Source: Nitrospiraceae bacterium UBA2166 (GTDB lineage: Bacteria > Nitrospirota > Nitrospiria > Nitrospirales > UBA2166). From it: a stretch of 23,478 bases of DNA. The stretch covers positions 1 through 23,478 of the forward strand of contig DCWI01000082.1 of assembly GCA_002328825.1 (NCBI GenBank). Direction: 5' to 3'. The translations under genes and the position numbers were made by a program. The notes under the pieces were generated by a model. That model was not told the origin of the DNA and made no database searches. It worked only from the letters and a program-made list of their open reading frames with translations. Every line of letters begins with the position of its first letter. Positions within the stretch are counted from its first letter, which is position 1. Below are positions 8,189-15,633 of this stretch, one piece after another.

Positions 8189-9187
8189 ATGGTTTCTGGA
8201 CACAAATATGTAGTGATAGGAAGCAATTCTTTTTCGGGAAGTGACTTTATTGATCTCCTGCTGGAAAACCCAGCTAATAAGATCATTGGAGTCAGTCGGT
8301 CTTCAGAAAAGTCCCCTGTTTTTCTCCCGTACAAAGGGACGGATGCTGAGCAATTTTGTTTTTCAAAAATTGATCTGAATCGAGATATGCCCCAGCTGCT
8401 AGATCTTCTTGATCTTGAACAGCCGGACTACGTGGTAAACTTTGCTGCATTGCTTGAGCCTGGGTATAGCTGGAAAAACCCCGAGCAGTGGTTCTATACG
8501 AACGCTGTGAGTCTCGTGAGGCTTGCCGATCATTTGAAAACAGCAAGCTACCTCAAGCGGTATGTTCATATTTCAACTCCTGAGGTTTACGGGAGTTGTC
8601 AGGGATATATAAGGGAAGATGCACCGCTTAATCCAAGTACGCCGTATGCGGTGTCGAAAGCGGCGGGGGATCTTTTCCTGTTTACTCTTGTTAAGAGTTT
8701 CAGCTTCCCAATGGTGATGATTCGTGCGACCAATGTTTATGGTGCTCACCAGCAGCTCTATCGTATTATTCCCCGTACGGTGGTGTATCTCAAACTTGGT
8801 CAAAAAATCGAACTCCATGGGGGAGGAGAGGCAATCAAGTCGTATATTCATATTCGAGATGTTTCCCGTGGGGAGTTGTTAGCGTTGCACGAAGGGAAGA
8901 ATGGGGCAATTTATCATCTTTCTCCCAATGAAAGTATTAGTATCCGAGAGCTTGTGCGAATGATTTGTAAGCGTATGAATTATGTTTTTCAGGATGTAAC
9001 AACTGACGTGGCGGAGCGAGTGGGTCAGGACGCTGCGTATACGATTGATTCTAGTCGTGCGCGGCAAGAGCTTGGCTGGGGTCCTCAGATCAGTCTACAG
9101 CATGGAATTGATGAGGTTATCAAGTGGGTGGAGCAGCATTGGGATGATATCCAGCATCGGCCCCTCGAATATGAGCATTGGTTTTAA
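8189..9187 (+). CDS. nucleotide-sugar 4,6-dehydratase-like SDR
   Basis: 332 residues from the ATG at 8189, 16 nt after the aminotransferase stop, with a TAGG ribosome site; an in-frame ATG at 8144 lies inside the upstream gene and is unlikely. The N-terminal cofactor loop is the unusual GSNSFSGSDF form (compare GxxGFxGS). The active site reads STPEVYG (residues 129-135) followed by Y153/K157 in PYAVSK. This matches the STDEVYG/STSEMYG signature of RmlB/GMD-type dehydratases, with the glutamate (E132) kept but the middle Asp/Ser replaced by Pro. FRIIPRTVVYL-like and SYIHIRDVSRG segments are family-typical. It would form a 4-keto-6-deoxy sugar nucleotide, the natural substrate for the DegT enzymes just upstream. 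The exact nucleotide and sugar are not determinable; epimerase activity is an alternative. Confidence 0.82.
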   Translation: MVSGHKYVVIGSNSFSGSDFIDLLLENPANKIIGVSRSSEKSPVFLPYKGTDAEQFCFSKIDLNRDMPQLLDLLDLEQPDYVVNFAALLEPGYSWKNPEQWFYTNAVSLVRLADHLKTASYLKRYVHISTPEVYGSCQGYIREDAPLNPSTPYAVSKAAGDLFLFTLVKSFSFPMVMIRATNVYGAHQQLYRIIPRTVVYLKLGQKIELHGGGEAIKSYIHIRDVSRGELLALHEGKNGAIYHLSPNESISIRELVRMICKRMNYVFQDVTTDVAERVGQDAAYTIDSSRARQELGWGPQISLQHGIDEVIKWVEQHWDDIQHRPLEYEHWF

Positions 9188-10092
9188 TGGGTCAATCGAA
9201 TCGTAGGCAGTGTAGTGTTCGTGTTGTCGTGCTTGGACACAGCGGATTTCTTGGAGAACAGATTCTCTTGCGTCTGAGGGAAGCTGGTGTTAATGCGGAA
9301 GGGGTTTCATCGGCGCAGTGTGATCTTTTGGATAGAGAGCAAGTTGAAGAATATTTTTCTGGAGTGACGAGTCGTTTTCAGGTTGTGTTTTGTTCTGCGC
9401 GAACACGGCAGAAAAGTCAGTCTTTTGATTCCATGACTCAAAATATTAAGATGGTTCAGAACTTTCTTCATGCTGTTCCGCGGCAACAACTTGATGCGGT
9501 GGTGTACCTCAGTTCAGTTGATGTATATGGGGCTCACCCAAAGGTTCCTATATCAGAGAATACTACACCTCGACCTCATAATTCGTACGCGATAGGGAAA
9601 CTCTGTGGGGAATACCTATTGTCTCTTCCAGCACTGGAAGATTGTCCGGCTGCAATTTTGCGTTTGCCGGGAGTGTATGGGGCTGGAGATCAGGCACTTA
9701 GTGTCGTGGGGCGGTTGTTCCGGCAAATGTCTCGGGATGGGAGGGTAAAAATTGTCGGCGATGGGCGCGTCCGTCGTGATTTCTTGGAGGTGAGTAATCT
9801 TTGTTCGGTTGTGCGTCGGGTTCTTGAGAAGCCGTTCACCGGAACTCTCAACATTGTCACTGGGCAGAGCGTCTCAGTTCTTGAGTTGGTCCACATGCTT
9901 TCTGCTGCTGCAAGGCTGTCGCCGGCCATCGAGTTTGTCGATGCCGATTCTCAGCAGGTTGGTGATCTGGTCTTTGATGCTACCAAGATGCGCAGCCGGT
10001 TTCCTGATCTGCAGCTGATACCGTTGCAACACGGAATTGCAAAATATATTTCGACGTCGACTCTTATGGAGGACATGGACCGTCATGGCTGA
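9187..10092 (+). CDS. NAD-dependent epimerase/reductase (SDR family)
   Basis: 301 residues. The ATG at 9187 overlaps the previous TAA (TAATG), the most economical start; a TTG at 9178 is possible. The N-terminal strand leads into GHSGFLG (cofactor loop), the catalytic serine is in LSSVDVYG, and the active pair is Y134/K138 in YAIGK. LRLPGVYGAG and VGDGRVRRDFLEV follow, as in RmlD/epimerase relatives. Somewhat short for an epimerase, but complete. It probably reduces or epimerises the 4-keto sugar made by the preceding gene. It overlaps the methyltransferase by 8 nt, so translation of the three genes is likely coupled. Confidence 0.85.
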   Translation: MGQSNRRQCSVRVVVLGHSGFLGEQILLRLREAGVNAEGVSSAQCDLLDREQVEEYFSGVTSRFQVVFCSARTRQKSQSFDSMTQNIKMVQNFLHAVPRQQLDAVVYLSSVDVYGAHPKVPISENTTPRPHNSYAIGKLCGEYLLSLPALEDCPAAILRLPGVYGAGDQALSVVGRLFRQMSRDGRVKIVGDGRVRRDFLEVSNLCSVVRRVLEKPFTGTLNIVTGQSVSVLELVHMLSAAARLSPAIEFVDADSQQVGDLVFDATKMRSRFPDLQLIPLQHGIAKYISTSTLMEDMDRHG

Positions 10093-10744
10093 AATTAATT
10101 TAATGGATTGCTATCCTCGGTCCACGCGACCCATTGAGGAACGCATGGCAAAAACCACCGATAACGATCGGGCGATTGCGAGGCAATTTGGAAAGGAATT
10201 TTTTGATGGGGATCGTCTCCATGGATATGGTGGTTATTCCTATCATCCTCGATTCTGGGAGGCGACCGTTCGGCGATTTCGAGACTATTACCGGCTCCAT
10301 GACAATGCCCATGTGCTTGATGTTGGATGTGGAAAGGGCTTCATGTTGCATGATTTTAAAGCGTTGATGCCAGATCTCACAGTCGCCGGGATCGATATTT
10401 CTGAATATGCGATTGAATATGCTATTGATGATATGCGTTCGTTTGTTAGTGTGGGAAACGCGAAGGAATTGCCGTATGAGGACAAGTCATTTGATTTGGT
10501 GATTTCGATCAACACTGTACACAATTTACCGTTAGAGGAATGTAAGCAAGCGATACGAGAAATCCAGCGCGTGAGCAAAGCTCACGCGTTCATCGTTGTT
10601 GACGCGTGGCGTAGTGACGACGAACGTCGACGCATGCTTATGTGGAATTTGACTGCTCTAACTTATATGCATGTTGACGAATGGGAGAAGCTTTTTGCTG
10701 AGGTTGGTTATACGGGAGACTCCTACTGGTTTATTGCCGAATGA
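10085..10744 (+). CDS. class I SAM-dependent methyltransferase
   Basis: 219 residues from the ATG at 10085, which has GGAGG 12 nt upstream and overlaps the SDR stop by 8 nt; an earlier in-frame ATG (10037) would lie wholly inside the SDR. The SAM-binding motif I is VLDVGCGKG (residues 77-85), motif II is the acidic GIDISEYAIEYA, and NAKELPYEDKSFDLVISIN supplies motifs III and IV. This is the Methyltransf_11/25-like class, and in this context it could O-, N- or C-methylate a sugar nucleotide or aminosugar. The N-terminal part has an aromatic GYGGYSYHPRFW stretch that might contact the substrate. No C-methyltransferase zinc-cysteine cluster of the TylC3/NovU type is present, so O- or N-methylation is more likely. 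Confidence 0.85.
   Translation: MAEINLMDCYPRSTRPIEERMAKTTDNDRAIARQFGKEFFDGDRLHGYGGYSYHPRFWEATVRRFRDYYRLHDNAHVLDVGCGKGFMLHDFKALMPDLTVAGIDISEYAIEYAIDDMRSFVSVGNAKELPYEDKSFDLVISINTVHNLPLEECKQAIREIQRVSKAHAFIVVDAWRSDDERRRMLMWNLTALTYMHVDEWEKLFAEVGYTGDSYWFIAE
10568..10588 (+). repeat. perfect 9-bp inverted repeat, AAA loop
   Basis: CGCGTGAGC, then AAA, then GCTCACGCG, within the methyltransferase gene. It forms a strong RNA hairpin by inspection. No U-run follows, so it is not a classical terminator. It may be coincidental. Confidence 0.6.
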
Positions 10745-10760
10745 TCTGTGTAGGTCTTGG

Positions 10761-11792
10761 ATGAAGGCAGCAGTGTTACGAAAAATTGGATACCCGTTGA
10801 GTATCGAAGAGGTGGCTTTGCCATGTCTGGAGTCAGGGCAGGTTCTTGTCAGGATGCAGTTAGCGGGCGTCTGTCATACGCAAAAACTTGAGGTTTCGGG
10901 GAGCCGAGGCCCTGATCGGTTTCTTCCTCATCTCCTAGGGCATGAGGGGGTGGGCGTGGTTGATGATATCGGTCCCGGCGTAACGAAAGCCGTTGTTGGC
11001 GATCAAGTCGTCCTTTCTTGGATTCGGGGAAAAGGCATGGCGATTGCACCGGTCCAATACACGTCAAGTCAGGGTGCGGTGAATGCAGGACCTATCGCCA
11101 CGTTCTGTGAAAAAGCGGTGGTATCTGAACAATGTGTCACTCGTGTCCATCCTGTTGTTCCGCCTGAAGATGCTGTTCTTGCTGGATGCGCGATTCCGAC
11201 GGGCGCTGGAACAGTGTGGAATGCTATGCCTGGGGGCTCACAGAACACGGTGGGCATTATCGGGGCGGGTGGTGTAGGGCTTTCCGCGGTTTGTGGGGCT
11301 ATATATGCTGGGTGGGGTCGAATTATCGTTATAGACCTTCACGATTCAAGATTAACGAGGGCATTGGCGTTGGGTGCGGGTCACATTATCAATGCTGGAA
11401 CTGAGGATGTTGAAGAAACCGTGCTCAGAATCACCCAGGGTGTAGGGTGTGATTTGGTAGTGGAGTGTGCTGGGGCAGTCGAGGCCATGGAAGTGGCAGT
11501 TCGCATCGCGAAGCCAAAGGGTGGCAAAGTTGTTATCGCGGGCAATGTTGAAGTTGGAACAAAATTCAGTCTTGATCCTTTCGATTTGATTAAAGGGCGA
11601 TGGGTTGGTGGAAGTTGGGGGGGGGGTATTACTCCAGAGGAAGATATTCCACAAATTGTCAGATTGGTTGAAACAGGGAAACTAAATGGTCATTTACTCC
11701 TTGGACGTCGATATCCTCTTGATGCTGTCAATGAGGCTATTGCTTCGCTGTCGGGTGAAGATCCTGGGCGTCCAGTGATCGCATTTGCGTGA
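10761..11792 (+). CDS. zinc-type alcohol dehydrogenase (MDR family), structural-zinc loop missing
   Basis: 343 residues from the ATG at 10761 with an AGG ribosome site 6 nt upstream; the in-frame ATG at 10671 lies inside the methyltransferase. Medium-chain dehydrogenase that oxidises an alcohol or reduces an aldehyde/ketone with NAD(H). Catalytic-zinc ligands are apparent: C38 (GVCHTQ), H61 with E62 (GHEGVG) and C143 (AGCAIPTG). The coenzyme domain has the GIIGAGGVG motif followed by acidic D in IVIDLHDSR, suggesting NAD preference. The region after VGDQVVLSWI normally holds four cysteines for the structural zinc; here it has no cysteine cluster and is shortened. A run of ten Gs (11617-11626) sits near the 3' end. 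Role in the cluster: redox of a sugar or a side chain, unknown. Confidence 0.87.
   Translation: MKAAVLRKIGYPLSIEEVALPCLESGQVLVRMQLAGVCHTQKLEVSGSRGPDRFLPHLLGHEGVGVVDDIGPGVTKAVVGDQVVLSWIRGKGMAIAPVQYTSSQGAVNAGPIATFCEKAVVSEQCVTRVHPVVPPEDAVLAGCAIPTGAGTVWNAMPGGSQNTVGIIGAGGVGLSAVCGAIYAGWGRIIVIDLHDSRLTRALALGAGHIINAGTEDVEETVLRITQGVGCDLVVECAGAVEAMEVAVRIAKPKGGKVVIAGNVEVGTKFSLDPFDLIKGRWVGGSWGGGITPEEDIPQIVRLVETGKLNGHLLLGRRYPLDAVNEAIASLSGEDPGRPVIAFA
11617..11626 (+). repeat. poly-G tract (G10) inside dehydrogenase gene
   Basis: Ten consecutive Gs encode the W-G-G-G of the SWGGGITPEE segment, about residues 286-289 of 343. Such tracts in surface-glycan genes are known hot spots for slipped-strand phase variation in Campylobacter and others. 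In this copy the frame is kept. Confidence 0.9.
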
Positions 11793-11876
11793 GACCAGTA
11801 AGAGTAAGGCATGTTCGTCAGAGCGACGCAATATACGACTCAAAAGGTGGCGTTGTAGCACACGAATCTGGAGGTT

Positions 11877-12197
11877 ATGTCTTGTGGTTTTCTGGATGAG
11901 AGTAAGGCTCTCGCAGCGTTTTCGGATATGGATATTGTTTTTCTTGCAGCCGTCAGAGTACGCGGTGCCAAGGAGGCATACACGATTAAGGATCTCGTGT
12001 CCGTGGCCTTGGACGTCCTGCATCTTGCCGTATCGATGACGTATGATCCTGAGAAACCGGCGACAATCCCTTATCGAGTATTCGATCCAGCAAAAGCCAA
12101 AGAACTGATGGGTTGGGAAGCACGTGTGAGTCTTCAAGATGGTCTGATGCAGACGATTGATTGGTATCAGAAACACATTGGACGATGTCAGATATGA
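11877..12197 (+). pseudogene. internally deleted sugar epimerase (SDR) remnant
   Basis: An open frame of 106 codons reads as two ends of an extended SDR joined together. The first part (FLDESKALAAFSDMDIVFLA, then AVRVRGAKEA) matches the region around the fourth Rossmann strand, just before where the catalytic Ser and YxxxK should come. The text then jumps to a C-terminal segment (IKDLVSVALDVL, DPAKAKELMGWEARVSLQDG, then TIDWYQKHI). Roughly 150-200 residues with the whole active site are absent, and no glycine motif precedes it; a TAG lies in frame at 11856. The stop overlaps the ATG of the next gene (ATGA, 12194-12197), as expected if the intact ancestor was part of the operon. The GAKE motif resembles GAKD in that next gene, so the ancestor was probably a paralogue of it. 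Confidence 0.7.
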
Positions 12198-13168
12198 AAC
12201 GGCGGAAGCTCTTAGTCTGCGGCGGAACAGGATTTATTGGTCGAAATCTATGTGAGTATTTTGCTAAAGATGCGGCCTATGACGTCTACTCTACTTGTAG
12301 GCAGAACCTAGCAGATGTGCCTCATAAGACTCCGTTGGTTGAATATCTTCGAGCTGAGCTGACAAATCGAGATGATGTATATCGTGTGGTTCAGGGTATG
12401 GATGTTGTTGTTCAGAGCGCAGCAACAACCTCAGGCGCCAAAGATATTGTTAACAGTCCATATATCCATGTCACCGATAATGCAATCATGAATGCGCTTC
12501 TGTTTCGCGCCAGCCATGAGGCAGGAGTTGGGCATGTGGTCTTTCTGAGTTGCACAGTGATGTACCAAGAGCAGCAAGAACCGGTGAAAGAAGAAGATTT
12601 TCGTGGAGAGCTACACGAGAAATATTTTGCCAGCGGATGGACCAAGGTATATCACGAAAAAATGTGTGAGTTTTATTCTCAAATAGGCTCAACGAAATAC
12701 ACCGTGCTTCGCCATTCAAATATTTATGGACCACACGATAAATTTGATCTGGAACGATCACATGTATTTGGTGCCACGATGACCAAGGTACTGACTGCAG
12801 CAGACGGGAAAATCATGATTTGGGGTGACGGGACTGATGAGCGTGATTTTCTCTATGTTGATGACCTCGTCAACTTCATTCGTCTGGCCTTAGAAAAGCA
12901 AAGCGTGGCATTTGAACTTCTCAATCTGGGGTTAGGAAAATCAGTCTCGGTTCGAGAGCTCGTCCACAAGATGATCCAGTTTTCAGAAATGGATTTAAAA
13001 GTCGAATTCGATTTAACAAAGCCTAGCATAGGGTTCAAGCTTAATTTGAATATCGATAAAGCGAAATCGAGGTATGGCTGGACGCCGAATACCTCGCTCG
13101 ACGGGGGGATTCAAAAAACGTTACGTTGGTATCGTGAGAACCTGCTCGGAGAATCAATCCCAACATAA
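12194..13168 (+). CDS. GDP-L-fucose synthase-like SDR with atypical active site
   Basis: 324 residues from the ATG at 12194 (overlapping the pseudogene stop by 4 nt); an ATG at 12185 is an equally possible start. The cofactor loop is CGGTGFIGRNL (9-19). The segment SGAKDI and the stretch NIYGPHDKFDLERSHVFGA closely follow GDP-4-keto-6-deoxymannose epimerase/reductase (GDP-fucose synthase). That enzyme's catalytic Ser and Cys appear as S119-C120 in LSCTVMY, and the His in SHV is kept. Where YxxxK is expected, the sequence reads S147-GWT-K151, so the lysine aligns but the tyrosine seems absent; Y144 or Y153 nearby might substitute. The C-terminal half has GDGTDERDFLYVDDLV and a normal SDR ending. 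The substrate is probably a GDP- or other NDP-4-keto sugar; the reaction is uncertain because of the missing Tyr. Confidence 0.85.
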   Translation: MKRRKLLVCGGTGFIGRNLCEYFAKDAAYDVYSTCRQNLADVPHKTPLVEYLRAELTNRDDVYRVVQGMDVVVQSAATTSGAKDIVNSPYIHVTDNAIMNALLFRASHEAGVGHVVFLSCTVMYQEQQEPVKEEDFRGELHEKYFASGWTKVYHEKMCEFYSQIGSTKYTVLRHSNIYGPHDKFDLERSHVFGATMTKVLTAADGKIMIWGDGTDERDFLYVDDLVNFIRLALEKQSVAFELLNLGLGKSVSVRELVHKMIQFSEMDLKVEFDLTKPSIGFKLNLNIDKAKSRYGWTPNTSLDGGIQKTLRWYRENLLGESIPT

Positions 13169-13170
13169 GG

Positions 13171-13187
13171 GTTTTCATGGTGAAAAC
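13171..13187 (+). repeat. 7-bp hairpin after SDR gene
   Basis: GTTTTCA, then TGG, then TGAAAAC: a perfect inverted repeat starting 2 nt after the stop of the fucose-synthase-like gene. No U-tract follows, so an intrinsic terminator is not supported. A second hairpin follows 24 nt further on. Confidence 0.45.
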
Positions 13188-13211
13188 GTGAGAAGAATCC
13201 TGTTAAATGAC

Positions 13212-13226
13212 ATCACGCTTCGTGAT
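13212..13226 (+). repeat. 6-bp hairpin in spacer
   Basis: ATCACG, then CTT, then CGTGAT: a perfect inverted repeat with no following U-run. Together with the hairpin at 13171 it may protect or structure the 3' end of the upstream transcript; the function is unknown. Confidence 0.4.
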
Positions 13227-13233
13227 ATCCTAG

Positions 13234-13505
13234 CGTTGTGTAGTGCATAGCGTGACCTGCGATCCTTTCTTCCGGGACATGGGAACGATGAGTATAAAGT
13301 GTTGTTACCAGCACTACTACGCTCTTCCTCATAATACCACGCCAATTTTTACCGATATCCCGATCGATTACGAGTTGTTCTGTCAATGGGTGAGTGCTTC
13401 GCGTAACATGGGAGGCGGGTAGTACTTAGGGTGCGATATGTTGCCTGTTGGACGCTGGAGACCGTTGGTTTTCAGATCACTCTTTACTTTTCTGTAACAG
13501 AATGA
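13234..13505 (+). pseudogene. probable decayed polysaccharide deacetylase (NodB-type) fragment
   Basis: The 409-nt spacer before the radical SAM gene holds no intact gene. One frame, open from 13234 to a TAG at 13420, reads SVTCDPFFRDMGTMSI and then HNTTPIFTDIPIDYELFCQW, ending in SASRNMGGG. This resembles the stretch that precedes the TFDDG motif of polysaccharide deacetylases. A second frame continues the likeness from about 13415: VVLRVRYVACWTLETVGF, then QITLYFSVTE, stopping at TGA 13503-13505. That recalls the sequence after TFDDG (a helix ending in a GFPATLFV-like strand). The catalytic Asp-Asp pair itself is missing and a frameshift joins the halves. I read this as a decayed deacetylase; the identification is by eye and tentative. 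The rest of the spacer (13506-13577) contains the ribosome site of the next gene and no clear promoter. Confidence 0.42.
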
Positions 13506-13577
13506 TGCTTGCTCTGCTATGCAGTTGAAATGTTCATGCTGTACTTTCGTGAGCGTTGAGAGAAGGAATATCTAGTG

Positions 13578-15569
13578 ATGTTGGGCAACGGTGAACGACA
13601 ACAGGTCAACGTTGGTTTGGTTCAGATTAATAATAGTTTTTCCAACCAGAACTATTTGCCGTTATCGGTTGGAATGCTTCAAGCGTACGTGCAAAAACAC
13701 AGCAGCCACCCAGAACATTATCAGTTTCTCTTGCCTCTCTATAGCAGAATTTCAGTAGAGGAAGCGGTTCACAGTCTTCTTGCAGCGGACGTTGTGTTCT
13801 TTAGTATGTATGTGTGGAATGCGAAGATTTCGCTTGAAATCGCGCAGCGATTGAAACGCCGACAGCCAAATGTTCTGATTGTGTTTGGTGGGCCACATGT
13901 GCCGGAGAAGGACCAGCGATTTCTACAGAAACATTCTTTCATAGATCTTGCCTGTCATGGTGAAGGGGAGCAAGTGGCACTCGCGCTCTTAGATCACTAC
14001 GAGTCTAGGGATTGGTCTGACGTCCCTTCAGTGAGCTTTGTGGATGGAAATGGGTGTGTTGTTACGAACCCAAAAGCTGGGCGAGTGAAGGCGTTAGACC
14101 AGTTCCCGTCTCCTTATCTCGCGGGGGTGTTTGCTCCGCTCATGGAAGCGAACCCTTCTGAACATTGGATTGGATTGTGGGAAACAAATCGAGGATGTCC
14201 TTTTGCCTGCACATTTTGTGATTGGGGATCGGCTATTGCGAGCAAGGTGTACTCGTTTGACGTTGAACGACTCCATAAAGAGTTAGAGTGGTTCGCTGAT
14301 CATAAAATCGAATTTATCTTCTGCTGCGATGCCAACTTTGGAATTTTGAAGAGAGATGTGGGTCTTGCTAACTATGCCGCAAAGACAAAGAAGCAATATG
14401 GGTACCCCAAAGCGCTCTCGGTCCAGGCGACGAAAAATGCAACGGAGCGTGCATATCTTACGCAGAAAATCCTCGCCGATAGCGGATTGAATAAGGGAGT
14501 TGATATTGCCCTGCAGTCGATGGATTCGAATACACTGAAGAGCATTAAGCGCGGGAATATTTCAACGGAAACGTATCAAGAACTCCAGCGGCGGTTTACA
14601 AGAGATAATGTTGAAACTTTTACAGATTTGATTCTTGGGCTTCCAGGGGAAACCTACGAGTCCTTTACCAGCGCGGTATCGACGATTGTTGAGAATGGGC
14701 AACACAACCGTATTCAATTCAATAATCTCTCCATTCTTCCCAATGCAGAGATGGGGGACCCTGAATATCAAAAGACATATGGAATGATCATTGTTGAGAC
14801 GAAATTGATTAACATCCACGGATCTCTTGAGGAATCTGAGGATGAATGCTGTGAAACTCAATTTCTTGTTGTTGGCACCAACTCTATGCCAAAGAATGAT
14901 TGGGTGAGAACCCGAGTATTTTCATGGATGGCAGCCCTTCTCTACTTTAACAAGATATTGCAAATCCCCTTTGTCCTCATACAAAAAATCTGTTCTGTGA
15001 GTTGTCGAGATCTCATCGAAATGTTCGTAGGGAGAAAGTTCAATGAGTTTCCTGTTCTCGCCTCGGTTCAGCAGTTTTTCATGGATAAATCGCGAGATAT
15101 ACAAAATGGAGGGGCGGAGTTTTGTCTCTCTGAAGCTTGGCTTAATATTTATTGGCCGGCGGATGAATATATCCTGATCAAGTTGTGTGTGGAAAACAAC
15201 CTGCAGCAATTTTACGACGAAGCGGAAGCAGCGTTGGAGCAGTATCTTAAAGAGTATTCCCTGTCTCTCCCAGCAGGTCTTCTTCATGAAACCATCAAAC
15301 TTAATAGGAGCTCGATGAAATTTCCTTTCCAAACGGATGATCTCTCTCTCGAACTGTCTCACAACGTGTGGGAATACTATCAGTCGGTACTACGTGGCAC
15401 GCAGATTTCTCTGGAGAACCGACCAACGACCTATCACATTGACCGCACGAGTCAGATCTGGACTTCTTGGGATGACTGGTGTCGGGAGGTGATCTGGTAT
15501 GGAAACAAAAAAGGAGCCTATCTTTACGGCAATAATGCTGTCGAGGCTCAGCTGTCCGGGCATTACTGA
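13578..15569 (+). CDS. B12-binding-type radical SAM protein
   Basis: 663 residues from the ATG at 13578 (a GTG at 13575 is the alternative; both follow the ribosome site AGAAGGA). Residues about 10-170 form a cobalamin-binding-like Rossmann domain with a VFGGPH segment typical of this superfamily but no DxHxxG histidine. The radical SAM cluster motif is C207-P-F-A-C211-T-F-C214, followed by DWG. A TIM-barrel core follows, with IALQSMDSNTLKSIKRG and LILGLPGETYESF, both standard. About 230 C-terminal residues match nothing I recognise and contain several cysteines. Enzymes of this class often methylate unactivated carbons or make other difficult C-C bonds; in this cluster a branched or C-methyl sugar is a reasonable guess. 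It is the first gene after a spacer, so it may start a new transcription unit. Confidence 0.88.
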   Translation: MLGNGERQQVNVGLVQINNSFSNQNYLPLSVGMLQAYVQKHSSHPEHYQFLLPLYSRISVEEAVHSLLAADVVFFSMYVWNAKISLEIAQRLKRRQPNVLIVFGGPHVPEKDQRFLQKHSFIDLACHGEGEQVALALLDHYESRDWSDVPSVSFVDGNGCVVTNPKAGRVKALDQFPSPYLAGVFAPLMEANPSEHWIGLWETNRGCPFACTFCDWGSAIASKVYSFDVERLHKELEWFADHKIEFIFCCDANFGILKRDVGLANYAAKTKKQYGYPKALSVQATKNATERAYLTQKILADSGLNKGVDIALQSMDSNTLKSIKRGNISTETYQELQRRFTRDNVETFTDLILGLPGETYESFTSAVSTIVENGQHNRIQFNNLSILPNAEMGDPEYQKTYGMIIVETKLINIHGSLEESEDECCETQFLVVGTNSMPKNDWVRTRVFSWMAALLYFNKILQIPFVLIQKICSVSCRDLIEMFVGRKFNEFPVLASVQQFFMDKSRDIQNGGAEFCLSEAWLNIYWPADEYILIKLCVENNLQQFYDEAEAALEQYLKEYSLSLPAGLLHETIKLNRSSMKFPFQTDDLSLELSHNVWEYYQSVLRGTQISLENRPTTYHIDRTSQIWTSWDDWCREVIWYGNKKGAYLYGNNAVEAQLSGHY

Positions 15570-15633
15570 AAAGGGAAGCAGCAACGTCCATAATCGTTGG
15601 TTTGACCATCTCTCTTTCGATGTACATACGATC

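Noticed and set aside
11694..12176. 160-codon minus-strand frame over the dehydrogenase end and the epimerase remnant
   Set aside because: No family resemblance and low-complexity basic composition; the plus-strand reading explains the region as an SDR remnant.
14922..15362. 146-codon minus-strand frame
   Set aside because: Antisense to the radical SAM gene C-terminus with no motifs; treated as a shadow.
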